A DNA stretch of 64,000 nucleotides from Rhodospirillaceae bacterium (GTDB lineage: Bacteria; Pseudomonadota; Alphaproteobacteria; Rhodospirillales; UBA2165): positions 44,503 to 108,502 of the forward strand of contig CANIGJ010000011.1 of NCBI GenBank assembly GCA_947467145.1, written 5' to 3'. The position numbers and the translations under genes were made by a program. Positions 52,398 to 60,447 of the stretch are shown here, piece by piece. Below the pieces are notes generated by a model, which was given only the letters and a program-made list of their open reading frames with translations, was not told where the DNA came from and ran no database searches. Positions within the stretch are counted from its first letter, which is position 1, and the number at the start of each line of letters is the position of its first letter.

Positions 52398-53723
52398 ATG
52401 ACCACCGCACGCGAAAGCGAACTCCTCACCCGGGTCGGCCCTGGCACGCCCATGGGCACCATGATGCGCAATTACTGGCTGCCCGCGCTCAAAGCGAGCG
52501 AACTGGTCGCCGATGGCGATCCGGTCCGTTTCAAATTACTGGGCGAAGAATTGATCGCTTTCCGCGATACGGAAGGACGCGTCGGCGTGATGGACCATCG
52601 CTGCCCGCATCGCTGCGCCTCGCTGTTTTTCGGGCGCAATGAAGAAGGCGGTATCCGCTGTGTCTATCACGGCTGGAAATTCGACGTCGAAGGCAAGTGC
52701 CTGGATATGGCCAATGTACCGCCGCACCAGGATTTCAAACACAAGGTTCACGCCAAGGCCTACAAGGCGACCGAGCGCACCGGGCTGGTCTGGGTCTATA
52801 TGGGCGAGCGCCAGGACGCGCCGCCGCCGCTGCCCATGATCGAGTCCCACCTATTGCCCGAGAGCGAAGTCACCATCGATTTCGCGATGCGCGACTGCAA
52901 TTGGCTGCAGGCGCTCGAAGGCGACATCGACACCTCGCATTTCAGCTTCCTGCATATCGGCTCGACCAAGCTCGATGAATTGCCCGAAGGCGATCTCAGC
53001 CGCTATCAGATCCTCAACAAGACGCCCGAATTCGCCAGCGACGAGACGCCGTGGGGCACCATGTACGCGGCGTTCCGCCCCGCCCTGCCGGGCCAGAACT
53101 ACTGGCGCATCGCGCATTTCATGTTCCCGTGCTTCACCATGCAGCCGAACGGCGATTTCTCACGCCAGATCGGCTCGCGCGCCTGGGTGCCGCTCGACGA
53201 TACCCACGTCATGTTCATCCAGGTCAACTGGACCGGCATGAAGCGCGCGACCAATAACACGACGAGCGGCAAGCCGCTGGCCGGCTCCATTGGGGCCTTC
53301 GAATGTATGCCCAACACCACCGATTGGCTGGGGCGGTGGCGCATCACCCGCAACATGGGCAACGACTACCTGATCGACCGCGAAGCACAGCGCAACGACG
53401 TGATCTATACCGGCATCAGCGGCATCCATACCCAGGACCAAGCGGTGACCGAAAGCATGGGCGGTATCGTCGATCATACGATGGAGCATCTGGCGCCCAG
53501 CGATCTGATGATCACGCAGACGCGGCGGCGCATGTTGCGCGCATTGCAGGCGTTCCAGACCGACGGCACCTTGCCGCCGGGCATCGACGATCCGGCGATC
53601 TATCTGGGGGCGCGCGGTGGCCATTTCATGTGGGATGCCAACGTGGATTGGCGCGACGCCTATCGCGAACAACTACGCCAGGCGCAGAATCCGACCGGGC
53701 GTCTGCTGCAAGCTGCTGAATAA
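52398..53723 (+). CDS. Rieske 2Fe-2S aromatic ring-hydroxylating oxygenase, second copy
   Basis: Starting at 52398 the product has 441 residues, close to the 437 of the enzyme at 5206. The Rieske ligands in CPHRCASLFFGRNEEG and CVYHGWKF and the iron site DTSHFSFLH are conserved, and long stretches (DHRCPHRCASLFFGRNEEGG) are identical to the first. The middle and C-terminal parts differ, so substrates probably differ. An alternative start 12 codons upstream at 52362 is possible. No reductase gene is adjacent. Confidence 0.93.
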   Translation: MTTARESELLTRVGPGTPMGTMMRNYWLPALKASELVADGDPVRFKLLGEELIAFRDTEGRVGVMDHRCPHRCASLFFGRNEEGGIRCVYHGWKFDVEGKCLDMANVPPHQDFKHKVHAKAYKATERTGLVWVYMGERQDAPPPLPMIESHLLPESEVTIDFAMRDCNWLQALEGDIDTSHFSFLHIGSTKLDELPEGDLSRYQILNKTPEFASDETPWGTMYAAFRPALPGQNYWRIAHFMFPCFTMQPNGDFSRQIGSRAWVPLDDTHVMFIQVNWTGMKRATNNTTSGKPLAGSIGAFECMPNTTDWLGRWRITRNMGNDYLIDREAQRNDVIYTGISGIHTQDQAVTESMGGIVDHTMEHLAPSDLMITQTRRRMLRALQAFQTDGTLPPGIDDPAIYLGARGGHFMWDANVDWRDAYREQLRQAQNPTGRLLQAAE

Positions 53724-53730
53724 CGGAGCA

Positions 53731-54396
53731 CTAGCGCTGCACCGTCACGGCGGTGCCGTTGGCGATGCGGCGCAGCACCGCGCGGCCGATCTGAGTGCCT
53801 TGCACATTCGCGAAATCGATCCCATCGAACCAACCCGAGGCAGGCCGTTGCACGGTGATGGATCGGACGGCGCCGAGCCGCCCCTTCATCGCGCGGCGCT
53901 GGATCGACAGCAACGGCACGAACGCGCCATAGGCTTCCGGCGTCGCCACCGAAAACGCCGTCCAAGTTTCCGATCCGGGGGCGCGATAGCTGCCTTCGAT
54001 CTTCAGGCTCTGGCCGCCGCGCGGGCCGCCCAGCACGTAATGCGCCTGGCAATAGGCGATATCGGGCGGATCGAAACCGTCGATGGCAAAGGTGCCGCGC
54101 CCGAGCAGCGATTCCGTGCGTTCGAGCGGCAATTGGTTCGGCAGCACGCCGCTGAAATGCCCGATACGCATAATATTTAGCTGCGCGCCCTGCTCGGCGC
54201 AGGGCACCAACGCGAAGCCGGCGCTCATGACCTCGGCGGCATCAAGCCGCACCGTGAAGCCGCGATCGGTCGTGATCTCGCTATCCTTAACACTGTCCCA
54301 GGTGAAGCGCACCGACAGTGACAATAGGTCCGCGCTCTCGGCGCGGAACGCACCAAGAAGCAGCAGAATGCCGGCGAGAAAACTAGCGCGGACCAC
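53731..54396 (-). CDS. exported hypothetical protein
   Basis: From the GTG at 54396 the protein has 221 residues beginning with a signal peptide VVRASFLAGILLLLGAFRAE. The mature part contains two Cys and a beta-rich pattern (FTWDSVKDSEITTDRGFTV) and ends RIANGTAVTVQR. I do not recognise the family. The start overlaps the YHYH gene stop by 14 bases, so the two are translationally linked. Confidence 0.6.
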   Translation of the reverse strand: MVRASFLAGILLLLGAFRAESADLLSLSVRFTWDSVKDSEITTDRGFTVRLDAAEVMSAGFALVPCAEQGAQLNIMRIGHFSGVLPNQLPLERTESLLGRGTFAIDGFDPPDIAYCQAHYVLGGPRGGQSLKIEGSYRAPGSETWTAFSVATPEAYGAFVPLLSIQRRAMKGRLGAVRSITVQRPASGWFDGIDFANVQGTQIGRAVLRRIANGTAVTVQR

Positions 54397-55267
54397 CGGG
54401 TGCCCCACTTCCAGGTGGTGGCCCCTTCGGCCCCTTGTCGCCTTTCGGACCGCCCGGTCCACCTCCACCCGCCATGCCGGGCTGATTCAACAGTGCGACG
54501 CCGCGATAGCAGGCCGGACCATAGGGAAACGTGTCGGTCGCGTAATAGGCATAGCTGCCATCGGGGCGCGTCATGCCGTTGCAGCGATCAAGATCGCCAT
54601 GCCCCTCGACATATTTATTGGCGGTCCAGACGTTGCGCTGACTGTTCTCGCGTCGCCAGGAACTGCGCACCTTGCGCACGCCCGTACAGGACGCATCCAC
54701 GCATTCGCTCGGGGCCAGGATCGGATAGCCGTCGAAGGCATAACCGACGACGAGAGACGTTCGTCCTTCCACCTTGTCGAACAGGCAGACCGGCATGACG
54801 TGGAAATGATACATCCCGCCCGGCCCCGTATGGCCGCCGCAAAAATCGAGCAGCTTGTCGAGATACGGATCGGCCGTGCCATGTTCCGGCGCCTCGTTCG
54901 GCCCGAACAACGGTAGGCCGTTGACCATGACCGCCGTGGGGCCCAATAGCGGCACCTGTTGCGGATTGGAAGATGGCTTGGGGGTGCGCGGGATGCGCCA
55001 ATTGTAGCGTTGCGCCTGCAGCGGGTTGGGCGTGATCGCGACGAACTCGAAATTGGGGATGCCGTTGCTCTGCACGACGACATGATCGCCGGTGCACGAA
55101 ACCTGCAACTCGGGCTTGGCATACCGCGCGCCCGCCGATCCTTTGGCGACATCGACGAAATGTGACGCCTGCGGACAGCCGGCCGCCGGCTGCGCCAGCG
55201 CCCGCGGCGGCAGCGCACAGACCGCCAGCACAGCGCCAATAGCGAATAGTCGTACGATCGGTTTCAT
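54383..55267 (-). CDS. YHYH-domain protein with collagen-like tail
   Basis: The 294-residue product begins with a signal peptide (RLFAIGAVLAVCALPPRALA). The YHYH-type domain is seen in GGHTGPGGMYHFHVMPVC and GYAFDGYPIL, with several Cys. The C-terminal 27 residues are a Gly-rich, collagen-like run with GGPKGDKGPKGPPPG. Such a tail is unusual and may form a stiff or multimeric stalk. A GGGGAGGCGTC ribosome site precedes the ATG. YHYH-domain proteins are uncharacterised. Confidence 0.85.
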   Translation of the reverse strand: MKPIVRLFAIGAVLAVCALPPRALAQPAAGCPQASHFVDVAKGSAGARYAKPELQVSCTGDHVVVQSNGIPNFEFVAITPNPLQAQRYNWRIPRTPKPSSNPQQVPLLGPTAVMVNGLPLFGPNEAPEHGTADPYLDKLLDFCGGHTGPGGMYHFHVMPVCLFDKVEGRTSLVVGYAFDGYPILAPSECVDASCTGVRKVRSSWRRENSQRNVWTANKYVEGHGDLDRCNGMTRPDGSYAYYATDTFPYGPACYRGVALLNQPGMAGGGGPGGPKGDKGPKGPPPGSGAPGGPR

Positions 55268-55480
55268 GACGCCTCCCCCGACGACGATGGCAGCACAACA
55301 ATTGCGCGCCAACAAGACGATTTCGGCCTGAAAACGCCTTCTTATCGTTGACTTGCAAACGGGTCGGGCGTACTCCGTGAGTTAACAACAAGCCCGCGAT
55401 TCGGGACTGCCGATGCATCTGCCCACGGCACCAAACAGCATCTCATCCGACGCCACAAATATGTCCGCAGGGCCGCGGGC

Positions 55481-56389
55481 ATGAACGTCTATCTCCCCAT
55501 CGCTGAAATCTCCGTCAATGTCTTCGTGCTGCTGGCCATGGGCGGCATTGTCGGCCTGCTGTCCGGCCTGTTCGGCGTCGGCGGTGGCTTCCTCATGACG
55601 CCGCTGTTGATCTTTTTCGGCATCCCCCCGGTCGTCGCCGTGGCGACCCAGGCCAATCAGATTGTCGCAACCTCGGTTTCGGGCGCGCTCGCCCACTGGC
55701 GGCGCGGCAATGTGGACCTGGCCATGGGCGGCATGCTGCTGGCCGGCGGCATCGTGGGCTCGAGCGGCGGTGTGTGGCTGTTCTCTTACCTGCGCGAGAT
55801 CGGCCAGATCGACCTCGTCATCAAAGGTTCGTTCGTGCTGTTCCTGGGCACCATCGGCTCGATGATGTTCGTCGAAAGTCTCAAGGCCTATATGAAGCGT
55901 CGGCGCAACGCGCCGCCGGTCAAGCGGCGTCACTATTGGATCCATTCCCTACCGCTCAAGATGAAGTTCCGTAAATCCGGCATCTATGTGAGCGCGCTAC
56001 TGCCCGTCGTCCTTGGCGCTTCGATCGGGTTCCTGGTGTCCATCATGGGTATCGGCGGCGGCTTCATCATGGTGCCGGCGATGATTTATCTGCTCGGCAT
56101 GCCGACGATCATGGTCATCGGCACCTCGCTGTTTCAGATCATTTTCGTCACCGCCAACGTCACGTTCCTGCAAGCCGCCGCGAACAGCAATGTCGATCTC
56201 GTGCTCGCCGTCATCTTGATGGCCGGCGGCATCATCGGCGCGCAGTTCGGCGCGCGCTGGGGCAACCGGCTCAACGCGGTCTCGCTACGGCTGTTGCTGT
56301 CGGGCCTGGTCCTGCTCGTCTGCATGAAACTGATCTACGATCTGGTGGCGACGCCGGCCGATCTATATTCGATCGTCGTGGGCGGCTGA
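55481..56389 (+). CDS. TauE/SafE family sulfite exporter-type permease
   Basis: A 302-residue integral membrane protein with two repeats each containing GGIVGLLSGLFGVGGGFLMTPLL or similar, the hallmark of the family. About eight helices are expected. It would export sulfite or a sulfonate/sulfur anion. In alphaproteobacteria the next gene is typically TIGR02186, as here. The pair starts five bases apart. Confidence 0.92.
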   Translation: MNVYLPIAEISVNVFVLLAMGGIVGLLSGLFGVGGGFLMTPLLIFFGIPPVVAVATQANQIVATSVSGALAHWRRGNVDLAMGGMLLAGGIVGSSGGVWLFSYLREIGQIDLVIKGSFVLFLGTIGSMMFVESLKAYMKRRRNAPPVKRRHYWIHSLPLKMKFRKSGIYVSALLPVVLGASIGFLVSIMGIGGGFIMVPAMIYLLGMPTIMVIGTSLFQIIFVTANVTFLQAAANSNVDLVLAVILMAGGIIGAQFGARWGNRLNAVSLRLLLSGLVLLVCMKLIYDLVATPADLYSIVVGG

Positions 56390-56393
56390 GCGG

Positions 56394-57194
56394 ATGTGCC
56401 GCACGGCCTTTGCCCTGTTCGCTGCGGTACTCTTGTTATGTCCGCTGGCCGCGCAAAGCGGCGAAGCGCCCAGGCAAGCACAACGCCAAGCGCCCGCCCC
56501 ACCGCCGCGCGAAACGATCGTCGTCGAAGTCGCCGAACCGACGATCAATATCGATATCGGCTTCGAAGGCGCGGACCTTCTGGTCTTCGGCCTGGTCGAG
56601 GCCGGCACCGACGCCATCGTCGTGGTGCGCGGCGAAACGCGCGCCGAAACCGTGCGCCGCAAGGAACGCTTCCTCGGCGTCTGGACGACGGGAGCGTCGC
56701 GCACGTTCCTGACCGTACCCGCGTTCTACGCGCTGGCCAGCTCGCGCCCGCTCGATCATCTGTTCCCCGATGAATTCATGTCCAACCGTTTCGAGCTGGG
56801 CGCCGATAAATTGAATTTCACGCCGTATGACATCGTACCCGGCGATCCGACGACCGATGCCTTCCGCGACGCGCTGCTGTCGCACAAGCGCGATGCCGGC
56901 CTGTACGCCGAAACCTCGTCGTTGGTGAAATTCGTCTCCGAACAATTGTTCCGCACCACCTTGCACATGCCGGCGAACGTGCCGCTCGGCCGCTATATTG
57001 TCCGGCTTTATATGGTGCGCGGCGACCGCGTCGTCGGGCAGCGCGAAACCTATTTCATGGTCAATAAGGTCGGGGTTGAGGAAAAGGTCTACCGCTTTGC
57101 CCACCAGCATGGCGTGTTATACGGCCTGTTTTCCGTGGTGCTGGCCTTGCTGGCGGGCTGGCTGGTAACGTTGTTCTTCCGGACACGGCCATAG
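56394..57194 (+). CDS. TIGR02186 (Alph_Pro_TM) membrane protein
   Basis: The 266-residue product has a signal peptide, then PTINIDIGFEGADLLVFGLV, characteristic of the alphaproteobacterial family, and ends with a single helix (YGLFSVVLALLAGWLVTLFF) and RTRP. It is nearly always next to a TauE/SafE gene and probably acts with it. A role in sulfur anion export is inferred only from this pairing. Confidence 0.88.
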   Translation: MCRTAFALFAAVLLLCPLAAQSGEAPRQAQRQAPAPPPRETIVVEVAEPTINIDIGFEGADLLVFGLVEAGTDAIVVVRGETRAETVRRKERFLGVWTTGASRTFLTVPAFYALASSRPLDHLFPDEFMSNRFELGADKLNFTPYDIVPGDPTTDAFRDALLSHKRDAGLYAETSSLVKFVSEQLFRTTLHMPANVPLGRYIVRLYMVRGDRVVGQRETYFMVNKVGVEEKVYRFAHQHGVLYGLFSVVLALLAGWLVTLFFRTRP

Positions 57195-57220
57195 ATCAAG
57201 CAGGACCAGGGCAAGCACGA

Positions 57221-57712
57221 ATGGCGGATGAGAAACAACCGAACCAGCATGCCAAGCGCACCTTTCTCGTCGTCGTCGACGAGAGCGAGGAGCTGAACAA
57301 GGCGTTGCTCTATGCCTGCCGCCGCGCCGAAAACAACAACGGCGATGTGGCGCTGCTGTTCGTCATAGATCAGGTCGAATTCCAAAGCTGGCTGTCGGTC
57401 GGCGAATTGATGCGCGCCGAACAGCGCGAAGCCGCCGAGACCAAGGTCAATGTCGTCGCCCAACTGGTGAAGGAACGGATCGGGCGCGAACCCAAGATCA
57501 TCATTCGCGAAGGCGTGCCGGTCGATCAGGTGTTGCAGGTACTCGACGAGGACCGCTCGATCACGACCCTGGTGCTGGGGGCGGCGTCGGACAAGGAAGG
57601 CCCAGGTCCGCTGGTCACCCAATTGACCGGCCTGCTCATCGGCAAGCTGCGCGTTCCCGTGATCATCGTACCCGGCACCCTATCGGACGACCAGATCGTC
57701 ACGATTACCTAG
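57221..57712 (+). CDS. universal stress protein
   Basis: The 163-residue product has the alpha/beta Usp fold: FLVVVDESEELNKALLYACRRA at the start, and a C-terminal GAASDKEGPGP loop with VTQLTGLLIGKLRVPVIIVPG that could bind nucleotide. The typical GxSGR-like motif is only partial. It follows the TIGR02186 gene by 26 bases on the same strand. Confidence 0.85.
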   Translation: MADEKQPNQHAKRTFLVVVDESEELNKALLYACRRAENNNGDVALLFVIDQVEFQSWLSVGELMRAEQREAAETKVNVVAQLVKERIGREPKIIIREGVPVDQVLQVLDEDRSITTLVLGAASDKEGPGPLVTQLTGLLIGKLRVPVIIVPGTLSDDQIVTIT

Positions 57713-57724
57713 CGGTTACCTAAC

Positions 57725-57750
57725 GGCCGAAAATCCTTGGATTTTTGGCC
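57725..57750. other. inverted repeat downstream of the universal stress gene
   Basis: GGCC then AAAATCC pairs with GGATTTT then GGCC around TT. It follows the stop by 12 bases and may terminate transcription before the tRNA gene, although the T-run is part of the stem. Confidence 0.6.
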
Positions 57751-57821
57751 CCGCGCCTTGCCGCTTGGCAGGGGCGTGCAGACAGGTTATCTAATCGCCG
57801 CCGAGCCACGATCCTCAATGC

Positions 57822-57911
<90 letters not shown>

Positions 57912-58242
57912 TAATCTCACCTAAGCTATTGTTTTGACTCGCAAATGTGGTCGGCACTGTTTCCAGCCCCACAATGAGCCCCACGCAGCGCCTCCGCTTC
58001 GCGTTTATACCCCTGCGCTGTTAACAGGCACAGCACACGCGCGTCGCCATCGACTTCGTCTCGATCCTGGCCCTACCGACTGAATAGATAGATGGTCGCG
58101 GGGGGGGGGGGGGGCACAAGGACACGCGATCCGACCCGGCCCCCATGTACAAGTATGCCTCTCTCAACACGAGGTCCAAAAACCATCGAGTAAAGTTTGG
58201 TGGACGCGTATTATTGGGTCGTCGGGGATTTGGGGATGCTAA
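57912..58242. other. gene-free start of the AT-rich island
   Basis: 331 bases without a credible gene between the tRNA and the small membrane gene. It includes a 15-base G tract at 58100-58114 and otherwise unremarkable sequence. No integrase or its remnant is recognisable here. Confidence 0.6.
58100..58114 (+). repeat. G15 homopolymer tract
   Basis: Fifteen consecutive G bases stand alone in the gap between the tRNA and the first island gene. Tracts like this can mutate by slipped-strand mispairing, but they are also typical of assembly joins. Confidence 0.95.
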
Positions 58243-58476
58243 ATGAACAATCCTGCTAATGCACCTAACGACAAACCTATCAGTCCGCTGCGACGCACGC
58301 TTAGCCTGATCGTCGCGCTTGTATGGACCGGAGCGAGCGGATTCGCACTTTTCTACATGCTGTTCGTAACAGGTGGGAAGTTCATGTTCATAGTCGGAGC
58401 CGGAGTGATGGCTTTCATTGGCCTATACTGGATATGGGCCGATTTTATTAACGCCGACCCTCGCCCCGAAAAATGA
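58243..58476 (+). CDS. small membrane protein of unknown function
   Basis: The 77-residue product has two hydrophobic helices (LIVALVWTGASGFALFYMLF and FMFIVGAGVMAFIGLYWIWA) and short polar ends. I do not recognise it. Its stop overlaps the start of the next gene as ATGA, so the two are translationally coupled and probably linked in function. Confidence 0.7.
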   Translation: MNNPANAPNDKPISPLRRTLSLIVALVWTGASGFALFYMLFVTGGKFMFIVGAGVMAFIGLYWIWADFINADPRPEK

Positions 58477-59459
58477 CAGCCTCCGCGAACGACCGCACAG
58501 TGCAAATGAAAAGCACGGGGCGCTTCACATCTAGACTACGCAAGTTGACGCATTACAGTCATGACAAGTGTTCGAAATGCGGCAGTCAACTTCCTACGAA
58601 TATGGCCGCCTTCGCGGGCTATCAAGCTGACGGTTCGGAAATCTATGTAGGTGCTTGCTGTCAGGTTTTGCTCAGTGAGCTTGCTTCTCACATTTATTGG
58701 TGGTGGGAGAGCTACAAACGACCGGAGCCCGATACGATACTTTGGCGCTATATGGACTTCGCTAAGTTCGTCGCAATGCTCAAAGATCGAGCGCTTTGGT
58801 TTTCCAGATTAGATTCCTTAGGCGATCCGTTCGAAGGAGCACGAGGGCTGCTCGCTCGCGAGAGCGAGTGGAAAGAACATTGTCTGGAATATTTTCGCGA
58901 GGCGATACGCTCCGTCCCTGGCAGTCCTAGCGGCGCACTGCTGCGCGATATTGAAGCCGATGCCGAGCGCCTCTATAGAGATATGCAATTCGCACTTCGG
59001 CGTGAAGTACGCGAAACGTATGCTAGTTGTTGGCACGCAAATTCGGGAGAGTCCGAGGGGCTTTGGCGCTTATATGCGCCTGCCAATTCCGCCGGCGTCG
59101 CGATCACGACGAGATTTGACCGGCTCGATCAAGGACTAGGCGAGCAGTATGAAGTGAACTTCGGGCACGTCAGATACATCGATTTCAACACACGTTTTGC
59201 TGGAACGTACGATCGGGTCTTTTGGAAGCGATCATCTTTAAGTCATGAGCAGGAAGTCAGGGGCGTTATTAAAGGCGGCGCGAAATCAGAAGATATTAAA
59301 GGTATTTCGGTACGCCTCGATCTTTCGTGCATCGATAGAGTCGTTATCTCTCCCTATTCGCCCCCATGGTTCGAGGACGTATTACGGACAACCATGAAGT
59401 CTTTTGAACTCACCGCACCGGTAAGTCCTTCCGATATTTTGTCTCAACCCTTTTTCTAG
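58473..59459 (+). CDS. DUF2971 domain-containing protein
   Basis: The 328-residue product has an N-terminal zinc-like motif (CSKCGSQL and ACC near residues 29-54). The DUF2971 core is recognised from ILWRYMDFAKFVAMLKDRALWF and SLGDPFEGARG. No function is established for the domain. It overlaps the preceding small membrane gene, and precedes the GYF-RDD gene by 169 bases on the same strand. Confidence 0.85.
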   Translation: MTASANDRTVQMKSTGRFTSRLRKLTHYSHDKCSKCGSQLPTNMAAFAGYQADGSEIYVGACCQVLLSELASHIYWWWESYKRPEPDTILWRYMDFAKFVAMLKDRALWFSRLDSLGDPFEGARGLLARESEWKEHCLEYFREAIRSVPGSPSGALLRDIEADAERLYRDMQFALRREVRETYASCWHANSGESEGLWRLYAPANSAGVAITTRFDRLDQGLGEQYEVNFGHVRYIDFNTRFAGTYDRVFWKRSSLSHEQEVRGVIKGGAKSEDIKGISVRLDLSCIDRVVISPYSPPWFEDVLRTTMKSFELTAPVSPSDILSQPFF

Positions 59460-59628
59460 TCATTTAGATTGAAGTGCCAAAGCTCCAACAACTAGCTTCT
59501 GTAACAAGATACTATCAGGCGATAGAGTTTCGGCACGGCGTTCAAGATTGTTCTCTGGAGTTACCGGACCTATAGTCTTAAGCAGCACAGCGAAGCTAAA
59601 GATTTCGAATTGCTATTTGGGGGTAGCC

Positions 59629-60432
59629 ATGTCGGATGAAGAATGGTTTTGGATGGACGGCAATAGCGTCCGAGGTCCGAACTCCAGCGATCAATTAATC
59701 GAACTTTCCCGTCGCAGCGAAGTTTCTTCGGAGACATCGGCATGGCGATTGGGTAGCGAAGAATGGCGGCCCCTCGGCGAACTTATTCCGGCCATTCGGG
59801 TAATACCGCCGCCCCTACCTGTTCAGCAAACTTCCGTCCCCTCGTCAGATCGAAGCTCTGAGCCTTCGAGGGAACATGAAGTTTCCGATCCTGCTTGGTC
59901 AGATAACGCTCCACATCCCTGGAGACGACTTGGTGCTCGCATGTTCGACAACACCTTTAATGGTGGCCTCACGATCTTCACAGTGGCTTTTCTAATCTCG
60001 TTATTAGATACAAAACTCTATGAGGTGATATTCACCGAAATAGGCAGTAATAGAGCAATCGATGCCATATTCACTGTGCTAGCCGCCATTCCGCTGAATG
60101 CACTTTTGATCGGAACTACAGGCACGACATTGGGTAAATGGATTTTCGGCGTGAAAATTCTCGATCAAAATCGGGTGACGATTGGATTTATTCCGGCCCT
60201 CTACCGCGAGGGCGCTGTTTGGGCAAAGGGCATGGGTCTCGCGATACCCATTGTCTCACTCGTATTTATATGGAGTGCGTATCGCCAGCTATCTTCCACC
60301 GGCGCAACCAGTTGGGACGCGAATAGCAAATACATTGCGGTTCATCGCCGTGAGGGTATGACACAAAACATTGCCACCGCGATTGGTATTGCGGCCATTG
60401 CCGCGATGATCGTCGGCCTGCGTGCACTCTAG
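59629..60432 (+). CDS. GYF-domain and RDD-family membrane protein
   Basis: From the ATG at 59629 the product has 267 residues. An N-terminal GYF_2-like domain (about 1-55; EEWFWMDGNSVRGPNSSDQL) is followed by a Pro-rich linker and an RDD-family membrane domain (WRRLGARMFDNTF, then three to four helices, TTGTTLGKWIFGVKIL). GYF domains bind Pro-rich peptides, so the cytosolic part may recruit a partner. The adjacent gene also has a GYF domain. The upstream frame to 59548 is not conserved-looking. Confidence 0.8.
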   Translation: MSDEEWFWMDGNSVRGPNSSDQLIELSRRSEVSSETSAWRLGSEEWRPLGELIPAIRVIPPPLPVQQTSVPSSDRSSEPSREHEVSDPAWSDNAPHPWRRLGARMFDNTFNGGLTIFTVAFLISLLDTKLYEVIFTEIGSNRAIDAIFTVLAAIPLNALLIGTTGTTLGKWIFGVKILDQNRVTIGFIPALYREGAVWAKGMGLAIPIVSLVFIWSAYRQLSSTGATSWDANSKYIAVHRREGMTQNIATAIGIAAIAAMIVGLRAL

Positions 60433-60447
60433 GCAGAACGCTTCCTC

